DNA from: Amycolatopsis sp. 2-15
GTDB taxonomy: Bacteria > Actinomycetota > Actinomycetes > Mycobacteriales > Pseudonocardiaceae
DNA: 64,000 nt
Reading direction: 5' to 3'
Assembly (NCBI RefSeq): GCF_030285625.1
Contig: NZ_CP127294.1
Location: 7,968,001-8,032,000 of the forward strand
Of this stretch, positions 41,791-50,893 are shown one piece after another. Position 1 is the stretch's first letter, and every line of letters begins with the position of its first letter. The position numbers and the translations under genes were made by a program. The notes under the pieces were generated by a model. The model did no database searches. It was not told the DNA's origin and was given only the letters and a program-made list of their open reading frames with translations.

Positions 41791-43554
41791 TCACGAAACC
41801 GCAGGTACGCGCAGGTCGATCCCGCTCGTTTCGCGGCCGGTCACCACGGGCACGGACCGCGGGTACTCCAGCGGCCCCTGGCTGCCGTGCCACCACTCGA
41901 TCCGCACGTCCTGCGTGGCCAGCCCGGGCAGGGTGTACTGGCCGGCGGAGGTCACGAGCCCGTCGGGACCGGCCGGGTCACCCGTGCGGGCGTTGTAGGC
42001 GTTCACGGCGACCCACTGCATCGGCAGCGTCGCGTCGAGCACCTTCCCGGTGATCTTGCCCGCCGGCTTCAGCGCGGCGTCGAGCGTGGTCGCGGCACCC
42101 GCGGTGACGGGCACGGGCCGGGCCGAGAACCGGTCGGACGCGCCGCCGGACCACTGCCACGCGTGGGCGCCGGTCATGTCGGGGAACTGCACGCGCCAGT
42201 CGTAGGGCCCGAGTCCGCCGATCGTGTACCGGCCCTCGGTGTAGGTGCACTGCACGCCCCACGGGTGGTTGTCACCCGACCACGCGGCCGTGACTCCCGG
42301 GCAGACCTCGGAGACCGGCGCGCCCGTCGCGGCGTCGGTGACCTTGCCGGTGATCGAGCCCGCCGCGTCGAACTTCACGCGCACGTCGGTCGTCTGCCCG
42401 GGCTTGATCTCGAACCAGGTCGCCTTCTCGACGTCGCCCGTGCCGCCCCGCGCGCCGACCCATTGGCTGCCGTGCACGCCGTCGCCGCCCGCGACGTTTC
42501 CGGGCACCGCGAAGAACCGGTACTTGCCCGGCCACAGGAAGTCGAGGTCGAGCTTGCCCGTGCCGAAGGCGCACGACATGTTGTCCGGTGAAACCGACCC
42601 GTGCTGGGTCGGGTCGACGATCGCCAGGCAGGCGTCGCCGACCGGAGCGCCGGTGGCGGCGTCGGCGAAGCTGACGGACAGTTTCGCCCGCTTCAGCAGC
42701 TTCGACGCGAGCTCGGTCGTCTCGTCGGCAAGGACGTCGGCGTTGAGCACGTCGTCGAGGTGACCCTCGGCGCCGATGCGAAACTGGTAGGTGCCGGCGC
42801 GCAGCACGGGGAAGCGCACCTTGCCCGCCGAGTCCGCGCACGCGTTGGCCCACTGGCCCACCCCGCTCGCGGACACGCAGGCACCCGGCAGCGGCCGGTG
42901 GCTCGCGTCGTCGGTCACGGTGAGCTCGGCCGAACCCGTCGGCAGCGCCGTCTCGTCGACGACGGTGTCCGCACCGGCGGTCACCTCGACGAGCTTCGCC
43001 TGGTACGGATCGGTCTGCCCCGGGTACCACTGCTCGGCGTTTTCGGGCCAGTAGTAACGCCGTTTGTACTTGCCCGTCTTCACGTGGTCGAAGCGGTACC
43101 CGCCGTCGGCACCGGTGACCGTGCGGGCGACGTCGTTGCCGTTCGGGTCGGCGAGCTGCACGGCGGCGCCGGCGACCGGCCGGCCGGGACCGCGTACGAA
43201 CGTGCCGGCAAGGCCGCCGTATTCGTACGGCACCAAGGCGACCGGCACGGTGCCCGGCGAGGTCACCGGGTCGGTGACCAACGTGTCGTACTCGGTGGCC
43301 ATGACCTCGAGCGTGTACTGGCCCGGCTGCAGCGAAACGTCGTAGTGGCCCGTGTCGTCGGTGCCGGCCCCCGTGATCCCGGCACCGCTGCTGTCGTGCA
43401 CCTGCACCCACGCACCGCGCACCGGAGCACCGGTCCTGGCGTCGGTCACGACGCCGTCGATCCCGTTCTCCGACGCGACCGCGGGCGCGGCCGTCCCCAC
43501 CAGTACCAGTGCCGCACTCACCACCGCGAGCACCAGTGATCTTCGTCTGTGCAC
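41791..43554 (-). CDS. secreted multi-domain carboxypeptidase-regulatory/prealbumin-like beta-sandwich protein
   Basis: A 587-residue exported protein. The signal peptide (MHRRRS, hydrophobic to about residue 27) is followed by about six repeats of a carboxypeptidase-regulatory-like beta-sandwich: GIDGVVTDARTGAPVRGAWV at about residue 31, GLAGTFVRGPGRPVAGAAV, SVSFADAATGAPVGDACL, SITGKVTDAATGAPVSEVC, ITGKVLDATLP. No enzyme domain, sortase signal or C-terminal anchor is seen. GTG 43554 has GGAGGGG upstream. It may be an adhesive or scaffold surface protein. Paired Cys in the middle repeats may be disulfides. Confidence 0.8.
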   Translation of the reverse strand: MHRRRSLVLAVVSAALVLVGTAAPAVASENGIDGVVTDARTGAPVRGAWVQVHDSSGAGITGAGTDDTGHYDVSLQPGQYTLEVMATEYDTLVTDPVTSPGTVPVALVPYEYGGLAGTFVRGPGRPVAGAAVQLADPNGNDVARTVTGADGGYRFDHVKTGKYKRRYYWPENAEQWYPGQTDPYQAKLVEVTAGADTVVDETALPTGSAELTVTDDASHRPLPGACVSASGVGQWANACADSAGKVRFPVLRAGTYQFRIGAEGHLDDVLNADVLADETTELASKLLKRAKLSVSFADAATGAPVGDACLAIVDPTQHGSVSPDNMSCAFGTGKLDLDFLWPGKYRFFAVPGNVAGGDGVHGSQWVGARGGTGDVEKATWFEIKPGQTTDVRVKFDAAGSITGKVTDAATGAPVSEVCPGVTAAWSGDNHPWGVQCTYTEGRYTIGGLGPYDWRVQFPDMTGAHAWQWSGGASDRFSARPVPVTAGAATTLDAALKPAGKITGKVLDATLPMQWVAVNAYNARTGDPAGPDGLVTSAGQYTLPGLATQDVRIEWWHGSQGPLEYPRSVPVVTGRETSGIDLRVPAVS

Positions 43555-43691
43555 GATTTCCCCTCCGTGAACGTTCGGTCGCTTTCCTCACGCACGACCG
43601 GTCCGGTCGGTGCTTCCCCGGCCGGGCGAACTTCGCCGACGCACCGGAGGGGTCCCCGGTGGGCGAGACGCCTACCTCTACGATTCGGCGG

Positions 43692-44345
43692 GTGACCACC
43701 TACGACGACACCTTCGACCATCTCGACGCCTCGTCCCTGCCGCTTCGCCAGCAGCAGATCCTGGTCACGATCCGGGACTGGGTGGTCCGCCACGGGTACG
43801 CGCCGAGCAGCCGCGAGATCGGCGAGGCCGTGGGGCTGCGGTCGTCCTCATCGGTGTCGAAGCACCTGGCGAGCCTGGAGGACAAGGGTTACCTGCGACG
43901 CAGCAGCTCGATGTCGCGGCCGATCGACGTGCGCGCGTTCCTCGGCACGGCCGAGCCACAGCAGGGTGAGGACTCCGTGGCGGTGCCGGTCGTCGGCCAC
44001 ATCGCCGCCGGCACGCCGATCTCGGCCGAGGAGCACCTCGACGAGATGCTGCAGCTGCCGCGCGGGCTCACCGGCCGCGGCAACGTCTTCGGCCTGCGGG
44101 TGCGCGGCGACTCGATGATCGACGCCGCGATCTGCGACGGCGACATCGTGGTGGTGCGCCAGCAGTCGGAGGCGCACTCCGGCCAGATCGTCGCCGCGAT
44201 GATCGACGAAGAGGCGACCGTGAAGGTCTACCGGCGCCGCAACGGCCACGTGTACCTCGAACCCCGCAACCCGGCCTACGACGTGATCGACGGTGACCGG
44301 GCCGTGGTGCTGGGCGCGGTCGTGTCCGTGCTGCGCAGCATGTGA
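43692..44345 (+). CDS. lexA: LexA-family repressor/self-cleaving S24 peptidase
   Basis: A 217-residue LexA-type protein: winged helix at residues 10-75 (YAPSSREIGEAVGLRSSSSV), the cleavage site A106-G107 in HIAAGTPIS, and the catalytic dyad S141 (RGDSMIDAAI) and K178 (TVKVYRRR). The N-terminus differs from the canonical actinobacterial LexA in the recognition helix (RSSSSVSKHL) and the SMSRPIDVRAF linker, so it may be a second LexA-like repressor. I could not find a clear SOS box with four-base spacing upstream; GAACGTTC at 43569-43576 is the nearest palindrome. No recA or dinB gene is adjacent. Confidence 0.85.
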   Translation: MTTYDDTFDHLDASSLPLRQQQILVTIRDWVVRHGYAPSSREIGEAVGLRSSSSVSKHLASLEDKGYLRRSSSMSRPIDVRAFLGTAEPQQGEDSVAVPVVGHIAAGTPISAEEHLDEMLQLPRGLTGRGNVFGLRVRGDSMIDAAICDGDIVVVRQQSEAHSGQIVAAMIDEEATVKVYRRRNGHVYLEPRNPAYDVIDGDRAVVLGAVVSVLRSM

Positions 44346-44346
44346 G

Positions 44347-45090
44347 TCAGCGCATGAACAGGCCGCCGTTGATGTCGAAGGTGGCCCCGGTGATGTACCC
44401 GGTGTTCTCGCCGCAGAGGTAGGCGACGAGGTCCGCGACCTCCCCGGCCCGCCCGAACCGGCCCACGGGGATCGCGGCCTCGGCGGCTTCGAGCTGTCCG
44501 GCGTCCATCTCGTCCATCACCGGCGTCCGCGTGGCCGCCGGGGCGACGGCGTTCACCGTGACGCCCGAGGCGGCGAGCTCCTTCGCGAACACCTTGGTGA
44601 GCACCAGGACCCCCGCCTTCGACGACGCGTAGTGCGCCCCCGCGACCAGCCCGCCCTGCTGCCCGGCCAGTGACGCGAGGTTGACCACGCGGCCCCACCC
44701 GCGCTCGCGCATCGCCGGCGCGAGCTCACGCGTGAGCAGGAAAACGCCGCGCAGGTTGGTCGCCAGCACGTCGTCCCACTCGGTCACCTCGATGTCCCAC
44801 ACCGACCGGCTCTGGGTGCGGGCCGCGTTGTTCACCAAGATCTCGGGCGTGCCGAACTCCCGCCGCACCTGCTCGGCGACGGACCGCACGGCCGCGGGAT
44901 CGCGGACGTCGACGGCGAAGGCGCGCGCGGTGGTGCCGGAGGCGTCGAGCTCCCGTGCCTTCGCGGCCGCGCTGTCCGCGGCCACGTCGAGCAGCGCGAC
45001 GCGATGGCCGAGCTCGTGCAGCCGCTCCGCGACGGCGGCCCCGATCCCGCGCCCGGCCCCGGTCACGACGGCGATCCTGCGAGTGTCCAC
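44347..45090 (-). CDS. FabG-type short-chain dehydrogenase
   Basis: A 247-residue SDR with VVTGAGRGIGAAVAE, the NNAAR motif (LVNNAARTQSRSVWD), the catalytic Ser in NLASLAGQQ and YASSKAG (Tyr, Lys), ending in TGATFDINGGLFMR as in 3-oxoacyl-ACP reductase-like proteins. GTG 45090 has GAGAGGA upstream. It is 87 bp downstream of the GH95 gene on the same strand, so sugar-derived substrates (such as L-fucose, oxidised by an SDR in some bacteria) are possible but unproved. It ends one base from the LexA stop. Confidence 0.88.
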   Translation of the reverse strand: MDTRRIAVVTGAGRGIGAAVAERLHELGHRVALLDVAADSAAAKARELDASGTTARAFAVDVRDPAAVRSVAEQVRREFGTPEILVNNAARTQSRSVWDIEVTEWDDVLATNLRGVFLLTRELAPAMRERGWGRVVNLASLAGQQGGLVAGAHYASSKAGVLVLTKVFAKELAASGVTVNAVAPAATRTPVMDEMDAGQLEAAEAAIPVGRFGRAGEVADLVAYLCGENTGYITGATFDINGGLFMR

Positions 45091-45177
45091 TGTGTCCTCT
45101 CGGTCCTCTCGTCGTCGGCGTCGCGCACCCATGGGCGCCGGAGGACACCATCATGCCCGACCCACCACGGCGCCGGG

Positions 45178-47484
45178 TCAGGCCGGCAGTCCCCACGGAG
45201 TGCTCGGTCCGTTCGGAGCCACGGGGCGCACCGCGAAGTCCGGCCGGTCGCCCGCGCGGTACACGAAGGCGTCCTCGCCGTGGGCGAGGTCGACCTCCAC
45301 GTCGCCGTTGGGCAGGGTGCGCCAATGCTTCGCGCGGCCCCGTGCGTCGGTGACCACGAGGGCGCCGTCGATGCCCGGGCGCAGGACGCAGGGGGCACCG
45401 GCTTCGCTGTGAACCTTCAGCCAGCGCGTTTTGCCCCCTTCGCGGGCGGCACTGAGCAGGAACGCGCCCTCGGTGCGGAAGTCGCGCACGGAAATGTCCC
45501 CCCACGTCGCGGGGACGGCGGGGAACAGCCGCACGACACCGCCCCAGCTCTGCACCAGCATGTCCTGCATCGACTTCACCGCCGAGAGCGGCGTCTCGAT
45601 CACCGGGCCCGACTCCTCGTACATCGTGTTGGGCTTGATGAACCGGTTCTGCAATTGGTCGAGGTAGGCCGCCGCTTGGTCACCGCGTCGCATCGACGCC
45701 GAGATCGACGCCGCACCGGTGAAGGTGTAGCCCTGCAGCGCACCCTCGAAGCCGACCCAGTGCGCCAGTGACTTCTCGATGAGCGCGCGGTTCTCCGGCT
45801 GCTCCCAGGTGATCTCGTACAGCGGGTAGACCTGCAGCAGGTGCGAGTAGTGCCGGTGCGACTTCGCCAACGGCACGCCGGCGCCGATGAGGTAGCCGGT
45901 CTCGTCCACGGCGTAGGGCGCGAGCGTCGCCAGCACCTGTTGCCAGCGCGGCACGAGCGGGTCGGCGACGCGCAGCTCGCGCGCCGCGTCGAGCAGGGTG
46001 CGGCAGCCCCAGCGCACGAGGGCGAGGTCGTAGGTGCAGTCGGGGGCGTTCACGCCGTACTCGGGAGAGAACGTGGGCGGCAGGTGCAGCTTGCCGTCCG
46101 GGCCCGGCGCGAGGAAGTGCAGGTAGTAGTTGATCGCCTTGCGCAGCAAGGGGAACAGCGTGTCGCGCAGCAGGCGGCGGTCCAGCGTGTGCCGGTAGGA
46201 CAGCCACACGTTGTGCAGCGCCCACGTGAGATCGCCGACCTCCGGGGTCGGGGTGTCTTGGCCGGGCACGCCCACGGGGAAGCCGCTGTTCGCGTCGGAG
46301 ACGCCGTTGAGCAGCGTCATGTCGGTGGTGCGCGGGATGCCGGCGGAGTCGCTCCGGTACGGCGCGCCGAGCTGGCTCGACAGGTGCGCGCGGTACTGGT
46401 CCAGCGCCCGGCTCACGGCGTCGAGCTCGAGGTGGTTGGAGCCGTGGATGAGCCAGTACTCGAGCTGCACGTTGAGGTTCCACCACGTGGCCGGCCACGG
46501 CGTGTTCTCCAGCCACGGGCCCGACGTCGCCATCACCGGTGCCTCGCGCCGCGCGGCCGAGGCGAGCTTGTACAGCTGGATCCAGTAGAAGCTCTGCAGC
46601 CGGGTGTCCGGAATGGACACGAAGCTGCGCCGGTAGTAGTCGTGCCACCAGCGGCGGTGCTCGCGGGTGAGCGGGCCGAACTCGGCCGCCGTCCGCACGG
46701 ACCGCAGGGCCCGCGCGGTGGAGGTCCGCTCGGGGTGTGACCAGGCGACCGACGCGTAGAGCGTCCGCGCGCCGCCGCGGGTGACCTCCCGCCAGGCGGT
46801 GACGTGCTCACCGCCCGCGAGCAGCGGCTGCTCGGCGACGTGGCTGTCGCCGACGGTGCGGACCGTCGCCGGCGGGTTCGCGACGTAGCCCTCGGGCGAG
46901 GCCTTCTTCCAGACGGGATCGGCGCGCGGGCTCACGGCCTCGGCCGGGTGGAAGACCCAGCGGAACCCGTGTTCGCCCGCGGTCGGGCGCACCTCGACGG
47001 CGAGCACCGGCTGTCCGGTGTGGACGATCGCGCGCAGCGCGAGGCTGCCCGCGGCCGTGGTGATCGTGCCGGTGAGCTCGGCGTTCCCCAGGTCCAGACG
47101 CCAGTCGACGCCGGTGATCGCGCCGACGGGTTCGAGCGTGAAGTACCCGATCGGCAGCCGGGCGAGGCCGAACAGCGAGCCGTACTGCGGCCGGTGGTCC
47201 TGCACCTCGGTGTGCTGCACGGTGAAGCGCACGGCGTTCTGGCCCGGCTCGGCGTAAATACCGGATCCGAGGAAACCGTTACCGAGGAACGGCCCTTCCG
47301 TCCACGCGGCCGGCATCCGCCGCCACCGCAGGTCCGCGGTGGCGAGGAAGGCGGTCCAGTCGAAGTCGTCGCCGCCGGGCGGCGGGTGGCTCGCGGCCGA
47401 GGCGACGGCCGGGCCCAGCCCCGCCGCGCTCGCCGCGATCCCGGCGAGCGCGCCGCCGAGGACTGTTCTGCGGGAGACGTCCAT
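45178..47484 (-). CDS. secreted GH95-like glycoside hydrolase
   Basis: A 768-residue protein with a Tat signal (SRRTVLGGALAG). The N-terminal beta-sandwich (WTEGPFLGNGFLGSGIYAEP) and alpha/alpha barrel (WNLNVQLEYWLIHGSNHLEL, HLPPTFSPEYGVNAPDCTYD, SGPVIETPLSAVKSMQDMLV) match GH95, the family of inverting 1,2-alpha-L-fucosidases and L-galactosidases. It stands 25 kb from the GH29-GH84-GH35 operon but shares an upstream motif with it. ATG 47484. The divergent LacI gene is its likely regulator. Confidence 0.85.
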   Translation of the reverse strand: MDVSRRTVLGGALAGIAASAAGLGPAVASAASHPPPGGDDFDWTAFLATADLRWRRMPAAWTEGPFLGNGFLGSGIYAEPGQNAVRFTVQHTEVQDHRPQYGSLFGLARLPIGYFTLEPVGAITGVDWRLDLGNAELTGTITTAAGSLALRAIVHTGQPVLAVEVRPTAGEHGFRWVFHPAEAVSPRADPVWKKASPEGYVANPPATVRTVGDSHVAEQPLLAGGEHVTAWREVTRGGARTLYASVAWSHPERTSTARALRSVRTAAEFGPLTREHRRWWHDYYRRSFVSIPDTRLQSFYWIQLYKLASAARREAPVMATSGPWLENTPWPATWWNLNVQLEYWLIHGSNHLELDAVSRALDQYRAHLSSQLGAPYRSDSAGIPRTTDMTLLNGVSDANSGFPVGVPGQDTPTPEVGDLTWALHNVWLSYRHTLDRRLLRDTLFPLLRKAINYYLHFLAPGPDGKLHLPPTFSPEYGVNAPDCTYDLALVRWGCRTLLDAARELRVADPLVPRWQQVLATLAPYAVDETGYLIGAGVPLAKSHRHYSHLLQVYPLYEITWEQPENRALIEKSLAHWVGFEGALQGYTFTGAASISASMRRGDQAAAYLDQLQNRFIKPNTMYEESGPVIETPLSAVKSMQDMLVQSWGGVVRLFPAVPATWGDISVRDFRTEGAFLLSAAREGGKTRWLKVHSEAGAPCVLRPGIDGALVVTDARGRAKHWRTLPNGDVEVDLAHGEDAFVYRAGDRPDFAVRPVAPNGPSTPWGLPA

Positions 47485-47525
47485 GTCTGCGACCTCCAGA
47501 AGATGGCGGCGGCGATCGACTTAAA

Positions 47526-47540
47526 CATAGGATGTCTGAT
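47526..47540. promoter_or_regulatory. CATAGGATGTCTGAT motif upstream of GH95
   Basis: It matches CATCGGATGTCTAGA at 22432 upstream of the GH29 operon in 12 of 15 positions, with the same orientation relative to the gene. It lies 42 bp from the GH95 start. A second CATCGGATG is at 47634-47642. Confidence 0.5.
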
Positions 47541-47633
47541 ATTCGTTGTCGAGACCTCTGCGCAAGTTCGTGACAAGCCAACCCGACTCGAGCACCATGA
47601 CCTCCAAGAACAGCTAGAACCTCTTCATCGATT

Positions 47634-47642
47634 CATCGGATG
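47634..47642. promoter_or_regulatory. CATCGGATG motif upstream of lacI-type gene
   Basis: A third copy of the 9-bp motif, identical to 22432-22440, in the GH95/LacI divergent gap, 126 bp from the LacI start. Confidence 0.4.
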
Positions 47643-47767
47643 ACTACCGCAATCTGGACCGGCCGGAAGGAGCGAGCGCCGCAGGGGTGCAGGTCACAGC
47701 CGTGGCCCGAAGTGCCCGGCCCTACAATCGGGGCCAGCCGCGCCGCGGCGGTGGGCGAAGGAGAACC

Positions 47768-48757
47768 GTGCGGATCACGATCCGGGATGTCGCACGGCGG
47801 GCAGAGGTGTCGGTGGCCACGGTGTCGCGGGCGCTCGGCTCGCCCGACCGCGTCAGCGAAGCCACGCGCGACCGGGTGCTCGCGGTCGTGCGGGAACTGG
47901 GCTACCGGCCCAGCCCGGCGGCGCGCAGCCTCATCACCGGCAAGACCGGCGCGATCGCCATCGTGGTGCCGGACCTGGGGAACCCGTTCTTCACCGGCCT
48001 GCTCAAGAGCGTCCAGGCGCGGGCGCGCGAAACCGGCCACGCCGTGCTGGTCGGCGACAGCGACGAGGACCCGGCCACCGAGCAGGAGCTCGTGCGCACG
48101 CTGGCGAAGCAGGCCGACGGCGTGCTGCTGTGCTCGCCCGGGATCGACGACGCCACCATCACCGAGCTCGACGGCCTCACGTCGCTGGCGCTGCTCAACC
48201 GCCGGGTGGCCGGGATCGGCGCCACGGTGATGGACAGCGCCGGCGGGATGCGCGAGGTCGTGGCGCACCTGGCCGCGCTCGGGCACCGGCTCGCCTACCT
48301 CAACGGCCCCGACAGCTCGTGGTCCAACCACGAACGGCTGCGCGGGCTGCGTCCGGCCGCCGCGGAGCACGGCGTCGAGATCGTGGAACTCGGGCCGTTC
48401 GCCCCGCGGTACGAGGACGGCTCGCCCGCCGCCGACCAGGCGCTGGCCGCCGGCGTGACCGCGGTGCTCGCCTACAACGACGTGATGGCGCTCGGCGTGC
48501 TGGCGCGCCTGCGCGACCGCGGGGTCGACGTGCCGGGCGAGCTGAGCGTGACCGGCTTCGACGACCTCGTCTACGCGGCGGTGTCCGCTCCCCCGCTCAC
48601 CACCGTCGCCATGCCGCTGGCCGAGGCCGGCAGCGACGCGGTGGATCTGCTGCTGGCCCATGCGGCCACCGACCCGGCCGGCCGGGTGGTCACGGAGCTG
48701 CCGACGCGGCTCGTCGTGCGCGCCACCACCGCCCGCGCGCCCGGGTATCACCGCTGA
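47768..48757 (+). CDS. LacI-family transcriptional regulator
   Basis: A 329-residue protein with the LacI headpiece TIRDVARRAEVSVATVSRAL followed by LGYRPSPAARSL, and a periplasmic-binding-like ligand domain (IAIVVPDLGNPFFTGLLKSV, TAVLAYNDVMALGVLARLR, LSVTGFDDLVYAAVSAPPLT). GTG 47768 follows AAGGAGAACC. It is divergent from the GH95 gene across 283 bp, so it probably represses it and responds to a sugar released by the enzyme; L-fucose or a related sugar is a reasonable guess. Confidence 0.9.
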   Translation: MRITIRDVARRAEVSVATVSRALGSPDRVSEATRDRVLAVVRELGYRPSPAARSLITGKTGAIAIVVPDLGNPFFTGLLKSVQARARETGHAVLVGDSDEDPATEQELVRTLAKQADGVLLCSPGIDDATITELDGLTSLALLNRRVAGIGATVMDSAGGMREVVAHLAALGHRLAYLNGPDSSWSNHERLRGLRPAAAEHGVEIVELGPFAPRYEDGSPAADQALAAGVTAVLAYNDVMALGVLARLRDRGVDVPGELSVTGFDDLVYAAVSAPPLTTVAMPLAEAGSDAVDLLLAHAATDPAGRVVTELPTRLVVRATTARAPGYHR

Positions 48758-48915
48758 CCATTCCCGCACACTAGGGGAAATGTCGGAAAATGATCGGGAC
48801 CGACACGTAATCCGGTCACGCCCGATACTGCGTTCCACTGTGGATCGATGTTACAGTTCTTCACAGGCCACGGAAAACGCGGCTGCCGGAAACGTTCGAG
48901 GAGGATTCACCCGCC

Positions 48916-49302
48916 ATGGCGCACAAGGTCCTGGTCCAGATGGTGGACGACATCGACGGCGGGGTCGCGCACCAGACCGTGCCCTTCGGCCTCGACGGCG
49001 TTCAGTACGAAATCGATCTCTCCGACAAGAACGCGGGAACTCTGCGTGAAGAGTTCGCCCGCTACATCGCCGCCTCGCGCCGCACGGGCGGCCGCAAGGT
49101 GCGCCGTGGCACCGGTTCGGCCACGCCGACGCCCGAGGACCGCGAACGTTCGCGCAGCATCCGCGCGTGGGCCGCGGACAACGGCTGGAGCATTTCCGAA
49201 CGCGGTCGCATTCCCACCGACGTGGTCACCGCCTACGAAAACAGCCGCACCTCCGGCTCGAAGTCACGGGCCCGCGGTGGTCGCACAAAGGCGAAGGCGT
49301 AA
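48916..49302 (+). CDS. lsr2: Lsr2-like nucleoid-associated xenogeneic silencer
   Basis: A 128-residue protein with the Lsr2 N-terminal dimerisation domain (VLVQMVDDIDGG, VQYEIDLSDKNAGTLREEF) and the C-terminal DNA-binding domain IRAWAADNGWSISERGRIP, whose RGR motif inserts in the AT-rich minor groove. The tail is longer and more basic than in mycobacterial Lsr2. ATG 48916 has GAGGAGG upstream. A 12-bp hairpin follows. Many actinobacteria have several paralogues, so this may not be the main one. Confidence 0.93.
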   Translation: MAHKVLVQMVDDIDGGVAHQTVPFGLDGVQYEIDLSDKNAGTLREEFARYIAASRRTGGRKVRRGTGSATPTPEDRERSRSIRAWAADNGWSISERGRIPTDVVTAYENSRTSGSKSRARGGRTKAKA

Positions 49303-49418
49303 AACTGATCCGGGCGTCGCCGTGCGGCCATTTCCACCGACCCGCCGCACGCCCCGCCGGAAACGTCCCCACCGAATCCGAAAACCGCGGTTAACCGGCG
49401 GCTCCCGGTGAACCACCG

Positions 49419-49452
49419 CCGCCGCGACGGCCTTGACAGTCCGTCGCGGCGG
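49419..49452 (+). terminator. hairpin after lsr2
   Basis: CCGCCGCGACGG (49419-49430) and CCGTCGCGGCGG (49441-49452) form a 12-bp perfect stem; the 10-base loop contains TTGACA, a possible -35 for the next gene. The rest of the 215-bp gap shows no clear element. Confidence 0.6.
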
Positions 49453-49517
49453 TTCGTACGTTCCGACCGGGAGCCGCGGACCTTCCCCGACGTCCGCTTC
49501 GGAGAGGGTGCTCGCGG

Positions 49518-49871
49518 ATGAGTTTCACCGAGTCGTTCGAGATCGTCGCCGCCGTGATCGAAGGCCTCGGCGTCGGCATCATGGCCCTCGGCCTCGTGGT
49601 GGTGCTGGTGCGCTTCGTCGTCGACCTCACCCGGCGCCGCGGCAGCTACGACCAGCTGCGAGTGCACCTCGGCCGCGTCATCCTGCTCGGGCTCGAGATC
49701 CTGATCGCCGGCGACATCATCCGGACCGTGATCGTCGACGCGTCGCTGGACAACGTGCTGATCCTCGGCTTGATCGTGCTGATCCGGACCGTGCTGAGCT
49801 TCGCGCTCGAGGTCGAGATCTCCGGCGCGTGGCCGTGGCAGGCCAAGCGGGGGGCGCGGCCGCCCGCCTGA
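49518..49871 (+). CDS. DUF1622-family membrane protein
   Basis: A 117-residue protein with three membrane helices; the RRGSYDQLRVHLGRVILLGL then EILIAGDIIRT region is the family core. Function unknown. ATG 49518. It converges on the TIGR03086-type gene 12 bp away. Confidence 0.85.
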   Translation: MSFTESFEIVAAVIEGLGVGIMALGLVVVLVRFVVDLTRRRGSYDQLRVHLGRVILLGLEILIAGDIIRTVIVDASLDNVLILGLIVLIRTVLSFALEVEISGAWPWQAKRGARPPA

Positions 49872-49883
49872 CCTCCCCGGCGC

Positions 49884-50453
49884 TCAGGCCGCGCGGCCGA
49901 GGAACGCCAGCAGCCGCGTGGTCTCGTCGGCGCCCGCCGGTGGGGTGCGCTCGGGCCCGAAGAACTCGGGCCGCCGCAACGGAATCGAGCGAACCCACTC
50001 GTCCGTCGCCTTCACCACGGCCGGATCGAGCGTGACGGTCAGACCGACGGCCTGGGCGATGTCCCAGGTGTGAACCAGCGCGTCGGAGATGAACGCCGGC
50101 AGCAGCGTCGTGAGCGGCACGCCCCCGGCGTCGGCGACCGACGTGACCCGCGCGAGCCCGGCCCGGGTCAGGGCCGGGGCGGTCGCCTCGAACGCCACGC
50201 GCCACTCCCACGCCGGATCCCCGGCGCAGAGCACACCCGGGTTCGGTGCGCCCGGCTCCCCCGCGGTTTCGGGGTAGTCGGCGCCGGTCACCCAGGCCGC
50301 CAGCCGGTGGCGGCCCCACAGCACGTGCCCCACGATGTCCCGCACCGTCCACGCCGCGCACGGCGACGGCGCGTCCCACCGCCGCGCCGGCACCTCGGCC
50401 ACCACCGCGCCGAAGCCGTCCTGCGCCACGAAGTACTGCTCCACAAGATCCAC
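49884..50453 (-). CDS. DinB-like TIGR03086-family metal-binding protein
   Basis: A 189-residue four-helix-bundle protein with CAAWTVRDIVGHVLWGRH and DALVHTWDIAQAVG, whose histidines form the metal site of the mycothiol-dependent maleylpyruvate isomerase/DinB superfamily. GTG 50453 has GGGAG upstream. It may be a mycothiol-dependent enzyme; the substrate is unknown. Confidence 0.87.
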   Translation of the reverse strand: MDLVEQYFVAQDGFGAVVAEVPARRWDAPSPCAAWTVRDIVGHVLWGRHRLAAWVTGADYPETAGEPGAPNPGVLCAGDPAWEWRVAFEATAPALTRAGLARVTSVADAGGVPLTTLLPAFISDALVHTWDIAQAVGLTVTLDPAVVKATDEWVRSIPLRRPEFFGPERTPPAGADETTRLLAFLGRAA

Positions 50454-50557
50454 AGCTCGCTCCCTTCACCGATGTCCTATCCCGACGACCACCGGCGGGC
50501 GGTGAAACAGACCGAATCCGGTCCCGGCTTCGCCGGCTCGCGGCTACCGTGGTGGGA

Positions 50558-50893
50558 ATGACCGAATCGACCAGTACCGCAGATCAGACCGGCGCGCTGA
50601 CGCGCAACGTCGAGGGACACGAGGTCGGTGCGAGCGTGTCCATCATCCGCGAGAGCACCGACGTCGCCGGGTCCGGCCCGCGGCTGCACCGCCACCCCTA
50701 CCGCGAGACGTTCGTGATCCAGCGCGGCCACGCCTTGTTCACGATCGGCGACACCGAGCGGGAAGGCCGGGCCGGCGACGTTCTCGCGGTTCCCGCCGGG
50801 GTCGCGCACAAGTTCGTGGTTCTCGGGCCGGAGCGCTACGAAGCCGTGCACATCCACGAGAACGACCGGTTCGTCACGGAGTGGCTCGAGTAG
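50558..50893 (+). CDS. cupin-domain protein
   Basis: A 111-residue single-domain cupin with motif 1 (PRLHRHPYRETFVIQRG) and motif 2 (GDVLAVPAGVAHKFV), including the metal-site His and Glu. TACCGT lies seven bases before ATG 50558, fitting a leaderless transcript. It is divergent from the DinB-like gene. A weak 6-bp hairpin (50895-50915) follows the stop. Confidence 0.87.
   Translation: MTESTSTADQTGALTRNVEGHEVGASVSIIRESTDVAGSGPRLHRHPYRETFVIQRGHALFTIGDTEREGRAGDVLAVPAGVAHKFVVLGPERYEAVHIHENDRFVTEWLE

Noticed and set aside
43569..43576. GAACGTTC as an SOS box of the LexA-like gene.
   Set aside because: Half-sites abut without the four-base spacing of actinobacterial LexA sites; kept only as a weak note.
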